NCBI GenBank assembly: GCA_041484195.1
Contig: JBGPHC010000003.1
Span: 186,001 to 250,000 of the forward strand
DNA from: PSRI01 sp041484195
GTDB lineage: Bacteria; Bacteroidota; Bacteroidia; Chitinophagales; Chitinophagaceae
Reading direction: 5' to 3'
DNA length: 64,000 bases
In this document: piece after piece, positions 44,606 to 53,610 of the stretch
Numbering within the stretch: position 1 is the stretch's first letter
How the letters are laid out: every line of letters begins with the position of its first letter
Position numbers and translations under genes: made by a program
Notes under the pieces: model-generated
What the model was told of the DNA's origin: nothing
What the model saw: only the letters and a program-made list of their open reading frames with translations
The model's database searches: none

Positions 44606-47482
44606 CTATTGCCTCATTTTTAATACTACGCCATTCCCTTTGTATTTAATTTCAGCATCGGCTTTCTGGTCCGGTTTCAATTCAGCGGGTTTGCCTTTCG
44701 TGATCCATACTATCCTGAACGACCTTGTCTTCAACATCCCTTTGAATAATCCCTCTCTTTTGCCAATGACTAATTCATGTGTCGATTCATGGTAACTGAT
44801 CGGAATCCTGCTGAATGCTCCTTTTTCGTAATTATAATTGGTATTTTCATCTTCATAAAGGCTGAACGATGCGTCTTTACCCGTGTAGATGAAAAGGGTA
44901 ATCGGGTCGGCAGGCTTCTCGGCACTGTATTGCAATTCGGGCCCGAAAGGAATGATCGAACCTTCCCTGATGTATAGAGGCATTCTTTCATAAGGTGCAT
45001 CGGCGGGAATATGGCGTCCCCCTTCTTCAAATTTCCCTGAATAGAAATCATACCAGCCCTGTCCTGCTGGCAGGTATAGGTTTCTGTTACGTGCTTCGAA
45101 TTGATATACCGGGTTCACCAGGATCGAAGGTCCGAACATATACTGGTCACCAATATTATTTACGGCTGCATCCTGTGGGAAATCCATCACCAGCGCGCGC
45201 ATGATGGTATAATCATTCTGATAAGTCATGCCGGCCAGGGTATAGATATAGGGCATCAGCCTGTAGCGCAGCTTGTCGTAGTAAAGCATGCTTTGATAAG
45301 CAGGGTGATTATCAGGAGCTGTGTTGAATATTTCACGGTAAGGATATTGCCCATGAACTCTGAACAATGGGCAGAATGCGCCGAATTGATACCACCTTGT
45401 CATTTGTTCTCTCCATTCTTCCAAATCCTTGCCCTGCGCATTTTCAAAACGTTTTTCCACCGCAAACCCTCCGATATCCATGGTCCAATATGGAATACCC
45501 GACATAGAGAAATTAATGCCGGCGGAGATCTGGGATTTCATGTCGGCCCACCTGGATGCAATATCGCCGCTCCAAATTGCGGCTGCATACCTTTGCGAAC
45601 CGGCAAAGCCCGATCGCGTTAAGAGAAATACTCTTTGCCCAGAGTTAGTGCTTCGCTGTCCTTCATAAATACCGCGGGCGTTTTCTAATGGGTAAGCATT
45701 GAGCCATTGCGCAGCGGGACCCAGAGCGGTGGGGGTCATCAATTCCTTTCGAGCTTCGGGGTCAACATTCGATAAGATATCGGGTTCGCTGGCATCCATC
45801 CACCAGGCGTCAATTCCCTTCTTAAATAATTTTTCATTGATCAGGTCCCAGAATCCGTTTCTGGCGTCTCTGTTAAAGGCGTCATAGAAAGTGGAGACAT
45901 ATCCCTGGGCGATCCAATCTCTTTGGCGGTTGGCAATATTTCGCTTGTATAACCAGCCTTTTTCGTCAAAGTTTTTATAGGTCGCGATCCCCTCATAGAA
46001 TTTGGGCCATACGGAGATCATAAACTGTGCTTTGTATTTTTCATGCAGGACTTTGATCATACTGTCCGGATTGGGAAAGCGGCTCGCATCAAATTCCTGG
46101 CTGCCCCATTGATCCTGCTTCCAGTAATTCCAATCCAATACAATATTGTCAATCGGTATCCTTCTTTTCCTGAACTCAGCCATGGTATTCAGGATTTCGT
46201 CCTGGGTCTTATATCGCTCGCGGCTTTGCCAGAATCCCATGGCCCAACGGGGAACTATAGTCGCTTTCCCCGTAAGTTGCCGATAGCCGGCGATCACTCC
46301 ATCCAGGTTATTTCCATGAATAAAATAATAGTCAAGCAGTTTTCCGGATTCCGACAGGAAACTATAGCTGTTCTGATCCGTTGCCGGAATGGGTTCCAGA
46401 TATTTCAAAGACAGGTAAGATTCGCCTCCATCAGGCATCCACTCGATTTTGATGGGAATTTTCTTGCCTGAATCCATTTGGATATTCAATATTGCTGAGC
46501 CGGGATTCCATGCCTGCCTCCAACGGTCAAGCATCAAATCGCCATTAATCCAGACCTTCACATAGCCTGCATATGTAAAACGCAATTTGTGTATACCGGT
46601 CATTTCCGATGCGATGGAACCTTCCCAACGAACCAATCCGCTTGAAGGTTTGAATTCCCTGGGAAGATGTCGTCTGGTATCGCCCAGCCACTCATAATTA
46701 ATATCAGACTCCGCCTTCACCAGGTCAACCTTTGCAGGATTTTTCCTGTCATTACTGTAGGATGTCGTTAGCCAACCGCGATCTCCTTCCTTTGAGAACA
46801 ATCTCAATGCAGAAAGAGGCCGATATGGCCGCACATCTCCCACATAGGTGACGGAGTTATTATCCCATAAGAGGCCATAATTCTTACTGGATATCAGGAA
46901 TGGAACAGCCACTTCGGTATTGTTTTGAAATAATTTCACCTGTTGGCCTTTATAATTGAAAATATCATCCTGGTGCTGACCCAGTCCATAATAGGCTTCG
47001 TCTCCGCTGGCCTCGAAAGTCCGCCTGATCTTCCAGGAAGCAGATCCATCCGATACTGAGGGTACAAAATGCAGTCCCCCATACTTTCTTTCTTGCAGGA
47101 TGGGTTTTCCTGCAGCATCTGCGAATGAAACGGCACCTGTGGTCAGATCCACGGTGGCCGATATGGATGAGGTTGAAAGCGTTACAGACGAAGGGTTGGT
47201 TTGCACAATCTTCCAGGAAACCTGCTGTGCCGGCGTTTCGACCCTCATGAGGCTTGGCACCAGTACAATCTCATTTTCAGGCGTGGCAATAACCCTGATG
47301 ATCTCCGGCGATATCACTTTTAATTGGACCTGCCTTGCATTTCCTGAACCTTCCAGGGAAGGATAAACGAGAATACCATCGGGAGTTTTGTGAAAACTAC
47401 TGTCACCGGCCTTGGCAACCTGCGCTGCCAACAGCCCTACCATGATCATAAAATAAGAACTGAAAATCTTTTTACCAGGCAT
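44606..47482 (-). CDS. Exported GH31 alpha-xylosidase/transglucosidase-like enzyme with PA14 domain
   Basis: The ATG at 47482 gives MPGKKIFSSYFMIMVGLLAAQ, a signal peptide; the TTG at 47491 adds three residues. Residues of the longer form are used here. The GH31 N-terminal beta-sandwich precedes a PA14 carbohydrate-binding insert at about 255-365 (LVRWEGSIASEMTGIHKLRF...). The (beta/alpha)8 barrel has the nucleophile D566 (WWMDASEPD) and the acid/base D643 (SGDIASRW). PA14 inside GH31 is the layout of the Cellvibrio alpha-xylosidase Xyl31A and transglucosidase Agd31B. The substrate is probably a xyloglucan oligosaccharide or alpha-glucan. It is the first gene of the block. Confidence 0.9.
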   Translation of the reverse strand: MPGKKIFSSYFMIMVGLLAAQVAKAGDSSFHKTPDGILVYPSLEGSGNARQVQLKVISPEIIRVIATPENEIVLVPSLMRVETPAQQVSWKIVQTNPSSVTLSTSSISATVDLTTGAVSFADAAGKPILQERKYGGLHFVPSVSDGSASWKIRRTFEASGDEAYYGLGQHQDDIFNYKGQQVKLFQNNTEVAVPFLISSKNYGLLWDNNSVTYVGDVRPYRPLSALRLFSKEGDRGWLTTSYSNDRKNPAKVDLVKAESDINYEWLGDTRRHLPREFKPSSGLVRWEGSIASEMTGIHKLRFTYAGYVKVWINGDLMLDRWRQAWNPGSAILNIQMDSGKKIPIKIEWMPDGGESYLSLKYLEPIPATDQNSYSFLSESGKLLDYYFIHGNNLDGVIAGYRQLTGKATIVPRWAMGFWQSRERYKTQDEILNTMAEFRKRRIPIDNIVLDWNYWKQDQWGSQEFDASRFPNPDSMIKVLHEKYKAQFMISVWPKFYEGIATYKNFDEKGWLYKRNIANRQRDWIAQGYVSTFYDAFNRDARNGFWDLINEKLFKKGIDAWWMDASEPDILSNVDPEARKELMTPTALGPAAQWLNAYPLENARGIYEGQRSTNSGQRVFLLTRSGFAGSQRYAAAIWSGDIASRWADMKSQISAGINFSMSGIPYWTMDIGGFAVEKRFENAQGKDLEEWREQMTRWYQFGAFCPLFRVHGQYPYREIFNTAPDNHPAYQSMLYYDKLRYRLMPYIYTLAGMTYQNDYTIMRALVMDFPQDAAVNNIGDQYMFGPSILVNPVYQFEARNRNLYLPAGQGWYDFYSGKFEEGGRHIPADAPYERMPLYIREGSIIPFGPELQYSAEKPADPITLFIYTGKDASFSLYEDENTNYNYEKGAFSRIPISYHESTHELVIGKREGLFKGMLKTRSFRIVWITKGKPAELKPDQKADAEIKYKGNGVVLKMRQ

Positions 47483-48040
47483 TTGAATCAATTTATTTCC
47501 GAGTATATCAATTCCGTGATCTTAAAAATATCAAATCCGGAATCTGAATGGCCCATCAGCCGCAGTATGTCACTGGCCTGCATTCCAGTCAATAGGTGAA
47601 TGAAAAAAAGGCAATAATATTCATGGCTGGTGAATCAGCAATATAGAAAAACTTGCCCATAACTTTTGTTTTCGTCGCAATTTTATACCGTCTTTTTTAC
47701 ATTTTTGTGACTGGCACTGTATTGCGCTGTGCAACCCACTGCAATTATTGCTTGTTACACGGAGGGTCACGGAGGTACAGATAGCTTTCCTCAGTATATC
47801 TCTGTGATTTCTCTGTGCATCTCTGTGTAATTTATTTCTCTTCATAGAGGTTCACAGTGCAAAATTTGCATAACTGATGATTTCTTGCCAGACTGGTGAT
47901 AATTTACCTGAGCGGTGATATAATACCTGACGGTGAATTTCAAGATTCAGGCATCCGGAATGGATCGGGCCATTGACTCTATTTTCTTAAACCAGAACTA
48001 AGTCTTAAATTACCGCGTAAACCAATTAGCGGGAGATCCA
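47483..48040. other. Intergenic gap of about 560 bases between divergent genes
   Basis: The gap between GH31 (minus) and the ABC transporter (plus) must contain both promoters. I see no gene with good composition. The main feature is a 76-base imperfect inverted repeat at 47755-47830. The rest is AT-rich and unremarkable. Confidence 0.5.
47755..47830. repeat. 'Cacggaggtcacggag' imperfect inverted repeat
   Basis: The left arm TTACACGGAGGGTCACGGAG (47755-47774) pairs with the right arm near CTCTGTGCATCTCTGTGTAA (47811-47830): 15 of 20 positions match directly and most of the rest can pair as G-U. The centre also repeats CTCTGTGATT. This purine-rich 'CACGGAG' type element is found dispersed in many bacterial genomes, so it may be a mobile or regulatory repeat. 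Its function here is unknown. Confidence 0.6.
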
Positions 48041-49711
48041 TTGAAGCGAATACTACAAAACATTTTTACGATTCTTACTCACAGTGAGAAACAAAAAATG
48101 CTTTTCCTTATCCTGTTCTCTTTAATCATCGGCATTGCTGATATCGGATCATTAGCGGCGCTGCTTTATATCATTAGTTTTTATACAGGGGGCATAACAC
48201 CGGGCTTACTTTCTTATTTGCCTTCCGGCCTGAAGAATCCTGACTCTGTTTTCCTGATCTTGTATTTCCTGCTATTTTTTATAGTAAAGAATTTTGTCGC
48301 TTATCTCAATAACCGGGCACAGTACCGTTTCGTGTACCAGGTCGCCTCCCGTATTTCGGAAGCCAATCTCTCAGGATTCCTGGATGGCCGCTTTACAGAC
48401 TATGTGGAAGTTGATTCCTCCGTTCATATAAGAAAGGTTTCACAACAACCAATCGAATTCTGTCATTATGTGCTCGCCGGGATCCAGCAGATCGCCACTG
48501 AAGGGATCCTAATTCTCCTCGCCATCGTGGCCATTCTGCTTTTCAACGCGCATCTGTTCCTCCTGCTTTTGCTGATCCTTTTGCCGGCAGTGGCTGTCAT
48601 GGCCTATCTCACCAGGAAGAGGCTGCGCGTAGTAAGGGCGAATGTCAAGATCAGCAGTGAAAAAACTTTGCAATACCTGCAGGAGGCCCTGTCGGGATTC
48701 GTGGAAAGCAATATTTATCACAAGAACAGCTTCTTCACCCAAAGATATGTGGAGCAGCAGCAGTCGCTCAACCAATACCTCGCGGAAGTGCAGATCACGC
48801 AGGGCATTCCATCAAGACTGATTGAGGTGTTCGCGGTATTTGGACTTTTTATTCTCATAGTGGTCAATAAGATGACGGGAAATTCAGCAGCCTCGGGCTT
48901 CATCACCATCGGCGCATTCATGGCAGCAGCTTATAAGATCATTCCCGGAATAGTGAAGATCCTCAATATCTGGGGTCAGGTCAGGACCTATGAATACACC
49001 ATTGATGATCTCATCGAGGAAAAACCCAGGACCCTGACCTACGGGGAAGTGTTGGTTTCTGAGCATATAGAGTCGATCATGTTCAGTGATCTTTCATTTA
49101 CCTACCACCAGAAACTGGTAATCGACCAACTCAATTTTCATCTGCAGGCTGGGGACTTCCTCGGCATCTCCGGTTATTCCGGAAAAGGAAAGACCACTGT
49201 TATCAATTTGTTATTGGGCTTTCTGTCTCCTGCCAAGGGTGATATTTTGATCAATGGTGTGGCTACCGACATCAGAGCGAGGCGGGCTTATTGGAAAAAT
49301 ATCGCCTACGTTAAGCAGCAACCCTTTCTCATGCGTGGTTCCATACTGCAAAATATCATTCTGGATGAGACCGAACCAAATGAAAGCAGGCTGGAGCAGG
49401 CCATGGCTTATGCCGGACTCCAGGATGTATTCGGGACCCAAGAGGAAGGATTGCAGAAGATGATTACAGAAAACGGGAAAAATATCAGCGGGGGACAAAG
49501 GCAGCGAATAGCTCTGGCAAGGGCTTTGTATAAGAATGCAGACTGTATCATCTTAGATGAACCATTTAATGAATTGGATGAATCATCGGAGCAGGCTATA
49601 TTGGATCACCTGATGCGTTTACGCGAGACCGGCAAAATGGTGATATTGATTACCCATCGCGCGAAGAGTCTGTCTTTCTGCAACAAAATCGTTTCGTTAC
49701 ATGAAACCTGA
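48041..49711 (+). CDS. ABC exporter, PglK-like lipid-linked oligosaccharide flippase
   Basis: A fused permease-ATPase of 556 residues. The TTG start at 48041 is preferred because it gives the usual N-terminal KRILQNIFTILTHSEKQKM before the first helix, as in PglK/WlaB; the first ATG would cut this off. Residues of about 20-330 form six membrane helices. The ATPase domain has Walker A GYSGKGKTT, the signature ISGGQRQR and Walker B CIILDEP, with the H-loop THRAKS. PglK-like proteins flip lipid-linked oligosaccharides across the inner membrane. It overlaps the next gene by 11 bases, and glycosyltransferases follow, which fits that role. Confidence 0.85.
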   Translation: MKRILQNIFTILTHSEKQKMLFLILFSLIIGIADIGSLAALLYIISFYTGGITPGLLSYLPSGLKNPDSVFLILYFLLFFIVKNFVAYLNNRAQYRFVYQVASRISEANLSGFLDGRFTDYVEVDSSVHIRKVSQQPIEFCHYVLAGIQQIATEGILILLAIVAILLFNAHLFLLLLLILLPAVAVMAYLTRKRLRVVRANVKISSEKTLQYLQEALSGFVESNIYHKNSFFTQRYVEQQQSLNQYLAEVQITQGIPSRLIEVFAVFGLFILIVVNKMTGNSAASGFITIGAFMAAAYKIIPGIVKILNIWGQVRTYEYTIDDLIEEKPRTLTYGEVLVSEHIESIMFSDLSFTYHQKLVIDQLNFHLQAGDFLGISGYSGKGKTTVINLLLGFLSPAKGDILINGVATDIRARRAYWKNIAYVKQQPFLMRGSILQNIILDETEPNESRLEQAMAYAGLQDVFGTQEEGLQKMITENGKNISGGQRQRIALARALYKNADCIILDEPFNELDESSEQAILDHLMRLRETGKMVILITHRAKSLSFCNKIVSLHET

Positions 49712-50759
49712 AAACCCAGTCTTAATCATACTCACGCCGGGCTTTCCGAAAGATGAAGAAGACAGCACCTGCCTGCCCACCCAACAATCCTTTGTTAAAT
49801 CTATACAAGATCTTTACCCCGATATTCAAATCATCATCCTCAGTTTTCATTACCCGTTTTCTTCCCGGCCTTACCTGTGGAATGGCATCAGCGTTATTCC
49901 TTTTGACGGACATGGCAAAGAAAAAATGCTAAGATTACGCCTCTGGTTTCGGATTTGGAAACAGCTCCGATCACTGAAAAAAGAAAAAAACCTGGTCGGC
50001 ATTTTCAGTTTCTGGGCGACGGATTGCGCATTGATTGGGAAATGGTTTGGAAGGATTCATCACATTAAACAGTATTGCTGGATTTCGGGGCAGGAAGCCA
50101 AAAAAGAGAATCCCTATATTCGTTTGATGCGTCCCAAACCGGAGGATTTGATAGCCATGTCAGATTTCCTTCAAAAAGAATTTTTCAGGAATCACAGGAT
50201 ACGACCCATGCATGTGATCCCGATCGGAATCGATCCCCAGCAGTTCGAAATCAATAATACTGAAAGAGATATTGACATTTTGGGAGCAGGTTCCCTGATT
50301 CCGCTCAAACAATTTTCGGTGCTCATTAAGGTTGTGTCTGAATTGACCAGGCTGCGACCCGGCATTAAGACCATGATTTGTGGCAAAGGACCCGAAGAAC
50401 CTGCTTTAAGGGCCCTGATCCATAAACTGAATCTGCAGGATCAAATTTCAATGCCCGGAGTAGTGCAGCACAAGGAATTGATGAAATTGATGCAAAGAGC
50501 GAAAATCTTTCTACACCCTTCGTCCTATGAAGGTTTTGGGGCAGTTTGCATCGAAGCCTTGTATGCCGGCGCACATGTAATCAGTTTCAGGCGCCCCATC
50601 GCCGGATGGATCAGGCATTGGCATATTGTTAATTCAGAGGAAGAAATGTGGAAAAAAGCGCAGGAAATCCTGGATGATCCCGAAACGAAATATTCAAGGT
50701 CTGTTCCTTTTCTTATGAGTGAAAGCGCGAAATCCGTCATGAATTTATTTGGTCTATAG
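49701..50759 (+). CDS. Glycosyltransferase family 4 protein
   Basis: A 352-residue GT-B enzyme. The C-terminal domain has the GT4 signature blocks IDILGAGSLIPLKQFSVL, CGKGPEEPAL, MPGVVQHKELMKLM and the EX7E-type HPSSYEGFGAVCIEA, where the two Glu residues bind the nucleotide sugar. The N-terminal Rossmann half begins with LIILTPGFPKDEED. It is retaining and probably adds a hexose to a lipid-linked acceptor. It overlaps the flippase gene by 11 bases, so the two are translationally coupled. Confidence 0.9.
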   Translation: MKPENPVLIILTPGFPKDEEDSTCLPTQQSFVKSIQDLYPDIQIIILSFHYPFSSRPYLWNGISVIPFDGHGKEKMLRLRLWFRIWKQLRSLKKEKNLVGIFSFWATDCALIGKWFGRIHHIKQYCWISGQEAKKENPYIRLMRPKPEDLIAMSDFLQKEFFRNHRIRPMHVIPIGIDPQQFEINNTERDIDILGAGSLIPLKQFSVLIKVVSELTRLRPGIKTMICGKGPEEPALRALIHKLNLQDQISMPGVVQHKELMKLMQRAKIFLHPSSYEGFGAVCIEALYAGAHVISFRRPIAGWIRHWHIVNSEEEMWKKAQEILDDPETKYSRSVPFLMSESAKSVMNLFGL

Positions 50760-50778
50760 CCTATCTGAATTAAAACTG

Positions 50779-51798
50779 TTAGAGCCTTTTTATTAATGTC
50801 AGGGCTTTTTCAAAAATGAATTCAGGGCTATACCTTGTAAGGCAATGCACATCGCCGAACTTGCAGGTTTCAAGCATGCAATTGCCACATTCCAGATCTG
50901 AAGAATCCAACAAAAGGGTGTGATTCCCCAGGGGTGCACTCCAATCGCTGCGGGTGGATCCAAACATGGCGAGGGTAGGGATACCCGAAACCCATGCTGC
51001 ATGCATCAAACCCGAATCTTCAGACAGCACCAATTTTGCTTGTTGCACCAACGCGAATGCTTCTGCCATAGTAGTGCGGTTCACCAGGTTGATGACCTTG
51101 ACTCCAAGTTGTTCCTCGAGAAACCCAGCCTTCGCTGCAATCCGGTCTACGCCCATTATCAGAAACTGCGTTTTGGGGAATTGCCTCAGCCACAGGTTTG
51201 AAAATACAGCATAGTTTTCCAGGGGCCAATTCCTGGAACTGAAGGCGCCGGCAGGGTTCAAAACCACCAGTTCAGAACTGGTATCCCATCCATTATTCCT
51301 GAGAAGATGCCATGAAGCATCTGCATCCTTTATATTGAAGGAATAGTTTGCGAGCGATGATCCGAGTCCGGCCGCTTCAATGCTTTGCCTCGTGCGTTCA
51401 CCCGCAGCCAGTGGAGAAAAACGGTCGAATTCTGACCATGCTTCGGGAATCAACATCTTCCTTATCCACCTGCTGACCTCATTATTCTGAAGGTCAATAA
51501 CCACATCATAATGCCGCATCCAAATGGCGGGCAATAAGGCAGCGGCATGCAGAAATTGTTTGGCTGTGCTTCTCCCTCCGCCTATTGAATATACCCGGTT
51601 GAATAAATTTATGCTCATTGGAATCTCCTCCACCTCCCGTCGCGTGAGCAGGTCAAGTTCAGCCCCTGGAAGAAGCAGATGCTTAAGGTGATTCAGGTAG
51701 GGTAAAGTGATAATCAGGTCGCCCATGGCTTGCAATCGGATTGCCAAGATCATTTTGGGCGCCTCAGGCCTTTTCCATGGCTTTGCCTGGATATTCAT
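50779..51798 (-). CDS. Glycosyltransferase family 9 (heptosyltransferase-like)
   Basis: A 339-residue GT-B protein of the heptosyltransferase family. The start KMILAIRLQAMGDLIITLPYLNHL is the typical nucleotide-sugar and lipid acceptor edge, and the C-terminal half has LVLSEDSGLMHAAWVSGIPTLAMFGSTRSDWSAP, the core motif with DSGxMHxA. Enzymes of this type add ADP-heptose to the LPS inner core. Four Cys in the C-terminal region (LECGNCMLETCKFGDVHCL) are unusual and might bind a metal. It lies on the opposite strand to its neighbours, ends 20 bases from the GT4 stop, and is probably part of the same glycan theme. Confidence 0.9.
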   Translation of the reverse strand: MNIQAKPWKRPEAPKMILAIRLQAMGDLIITLPYLNHLKHLLLPGAELDLLTRREVEEIPMSINLFNRVYSIGGGRSTAKQFLHAAALLPAIWMRHYDVVIDLQNNEVSRWIRKMLIPEAWSEFDRFSPLAAGERTRQSIEAAGLGSSLANYSFNIKDADASWHLLRNNGWDTSSELVVLNPAGAFSSRNWPLENYAVFSNLWLRQFPKTQFLIMGVDRIAAKAGFLEEQLGVKVINLVNRTTMAEAFALVQQAKLVLSEDSGLMHAAWVSGIPTLAMFGSTRSDWSAPLGNHTLLLDSSDLECGNCMLETCKFGDVHCLTRYSPEFIFEKALTLIKRL

Positions 51799-51935
51799 CG
51801 GTCAATTTGATTTTTAGTCAGCGATCCTGAAAACACAAATAAAATGATTTGCGTCCGTTCATCCATTTTATGAGTCTGTACGTCTGCCAATTTAATTTGG
51901 AGGCTGATATTTTGCATAATTTCACTCATTTACTC

Positions 51936-52658
51936 ATGACGGGGCAATCCAAAGAAAATATATCGGCCACCACCGAACAGAATATCTCATTTTACAATGA
52001 AATAGCAGGTCAATACAATGCCATATTGAATGCAGAAGATACCAACAGCATTGTGAGGAGCAAAGTTGCAGGAAAATTTCATGACACCACAAAATCCGGA
52101 CTGGTACTGGATTTCGGCGGAGGCACGGGACTTGACCTGGATTGGCTTGTGGGCTTTCAGTATGAGATCTTTTTTTGTGAGCCATCGGCCGGAATGCGGC
52201 AAATGGCGATTAAGCGAAATACCGATCTGTTGCACAGCCTTCATATCAATTTCCTGGAACAGGAGAAGACGGATTTTACAAGATGGCATCAGCAACTCCC
52301 CTTTTCGCAGCAGGTAGATGCCATACTCTCCAATTTCGCGGTCATCAACAATATCGCCGATATTCAATCCTTGTTTGCCGCCATGGCAAGGGTGCTAAAA
52401 CCAGGAGCCCACCTGATGGCGCTCATGCTGGATAATCGCTGGCAAACATTGTCTCGGCGCCACCCGGCAGCATACTTGAAATCCCTCTTCAATCGCCGCA
52501 CGATCAACTTGAAAGTTCAATTTAAAGGATATGAACAGACCGTTTACCTTCATACTATGAATAAGATCAGGAAAGCCTCTTCAACTTATTTTGATTTTTG
52601 TTATTCCGAATCCATTAGCGGATCGGGCTTTATTTTGATTGACCTGATCAGGAAATGA
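51936..52658 (+). CDS. Class I SAM-dependent methyltransferase
   Basis: I choose the ATG at 51936 (MTGQSKENISATTEQNISFY), because the earlier 29 residues look unlike the family. The SAM-binding motif is LVLDFGGGTGLDLDWL, the acidic post-motif EPSAGMRQM, and the rest is DAILSNFAVINNI and the VLKPGAHLM segment. It resembles methyltransferases linked to polysaccharide and lipid clusters. The last four bases overlap the next gene (ATGA), so they are translationally coupled. The acceptor is not known. Confidence 0.82.
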   Translation: MTGQSKENISATTEQNISFYNEIAGQYNAILNAEDTNSIVRSKVAGKFHDTTKSGLVLDFGGGTGLDLDWLVGFQYEIFFCEPSAGMRQMAIKRNTDLLHSLHINFLEQEKTDFTRWHQQLPFSQQVDAILSNFAVINNIADIQSLFAAMARVLKPGAHLMALMLDNRWQTLSRRHPAAYLKSLFNRRTINLKVQFKGYEQTVYLHTMNKIRKASSTYFDFCYSESISGSGFILIDLIRK

Positions 52659-53599
52659 TAAAATTTATAAGGAAAATATTGTGGGGAAATCCCAATGAAT
52701 ACATTACTGTAAGGATCCCGGATAAGATTGATGAAAGGGTTTATTTGGAAACGGGGGCACTGGCACTCGATATTTCAAAGATTCATTGGATCCTGTCACT
52801 GGATCCCATGGTAATCGGTGTCTGGATTCATGATCCCGGACATAGAGCCATCCTTGACAAAGAAAATAGATACAGCATATATTTCAGAGAGTCGCCTGAA
52901 CCAGGCAATCATAATAAAAAGCCAATCATACTAGCTTGCATGGAACTTGGCTTCCTGGATAAGATTGAAGAGAAAGATGGAACTCTGTTTTTGTTAAGGC
53001 TAATCAGAAGCCAGATCCTGCCTGGTAAACGGATGAAAGGATTGAACTTATACTTAACCCGTTTCAAAAAACCGGACTACAGTTTTGCAAGATTCAAATC
53101 TCTTGCGTCGGCATATAGTTATCCCAGAAAGGTGAACCTGATATCTTTCAGGCAGGAAGATTATTTCAATCTCTTCCCAATGGATTTGCTGGGTAATATA
53201 GAAGGTTCCAACCGCCATTTATTCGGACTGCGTCATTCAAATGTTGCGCTACAAAAAATTATTGAAACCAGGAAGATGGTTGTATCCGGAATTTCCTATG
53301 AGCAAAAAGACATTATTTACCAACTGGGAAAGCATCATAGTGCCAATCCGCGCTCTTTGCAGGACCTCCCATTTAAAACTTTTGAAACTGAAAGTTTCGG
53401 GTTTTATCTACCGGAATGGGCTGAAAATTATAGTGAAATTAACATCACCAAAACGATCAACCTGGGAAGCCATATGCTGCTTTGGGGCCAGGCTGCCAAT
53501 ACAGTGATGGTAAAGGAATCGAAGGGATCTCTTTTTCACATACATTTCCTGCTTTATCTCCATCAACAAAAAAGAGGATCTTCCTACCCAGTTGCATAA
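52655..53599 (+). CDS. Unknown protein, possibly flavin-reductase-like
   Basis: A 314-residue protein I do not recognise firmly. It lacks a signal or clear membrane segment. The stretch YPRKVNLISFRQEDYFNLFP followed by MDLLGNI (about 156-182) resembles the split-barrel flavin reductases that read PRPVxLVTT...N...PM. The later RHLFGLRHSNVALQKI and ISYEQKDIIYQLGKHHS add a well-folded central part. The first four bases overlap the preceding methyltransferase, so it probably works with it. If the flavin idea is right, it would be a redox partner; this is a weak inference. Confidence 0.5.
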   Translation: MIKFIRKILWGNPNEYITVRIPDKIDERVYLETGALALDISKIHWILSLDPMVIGVWIHDPGHRAILDKENRYSIYFRESPEPGNHNKKPIILACMELGFLDKIEEKDGTLFLLRLIRSQILPGKRMKGLNLYLTRFKKPDYSFARFKSLASAYSYPRKVNLISFRQEDYFNLFPMDLLGNIEGSNRHLFGLRHSNVALQKIIETRKMVVSGISYEQKDIIYQLGKHHSANPRSLQDLPFKTFETESFGFYLPEWAENYSEINITKTINLGSHMLLWGQAANTVMVKESKGSLFHIHFLLYLHQQKRGSSYPVA

Positions 53600-53610
53600 T
53601 GGGAGATCCA

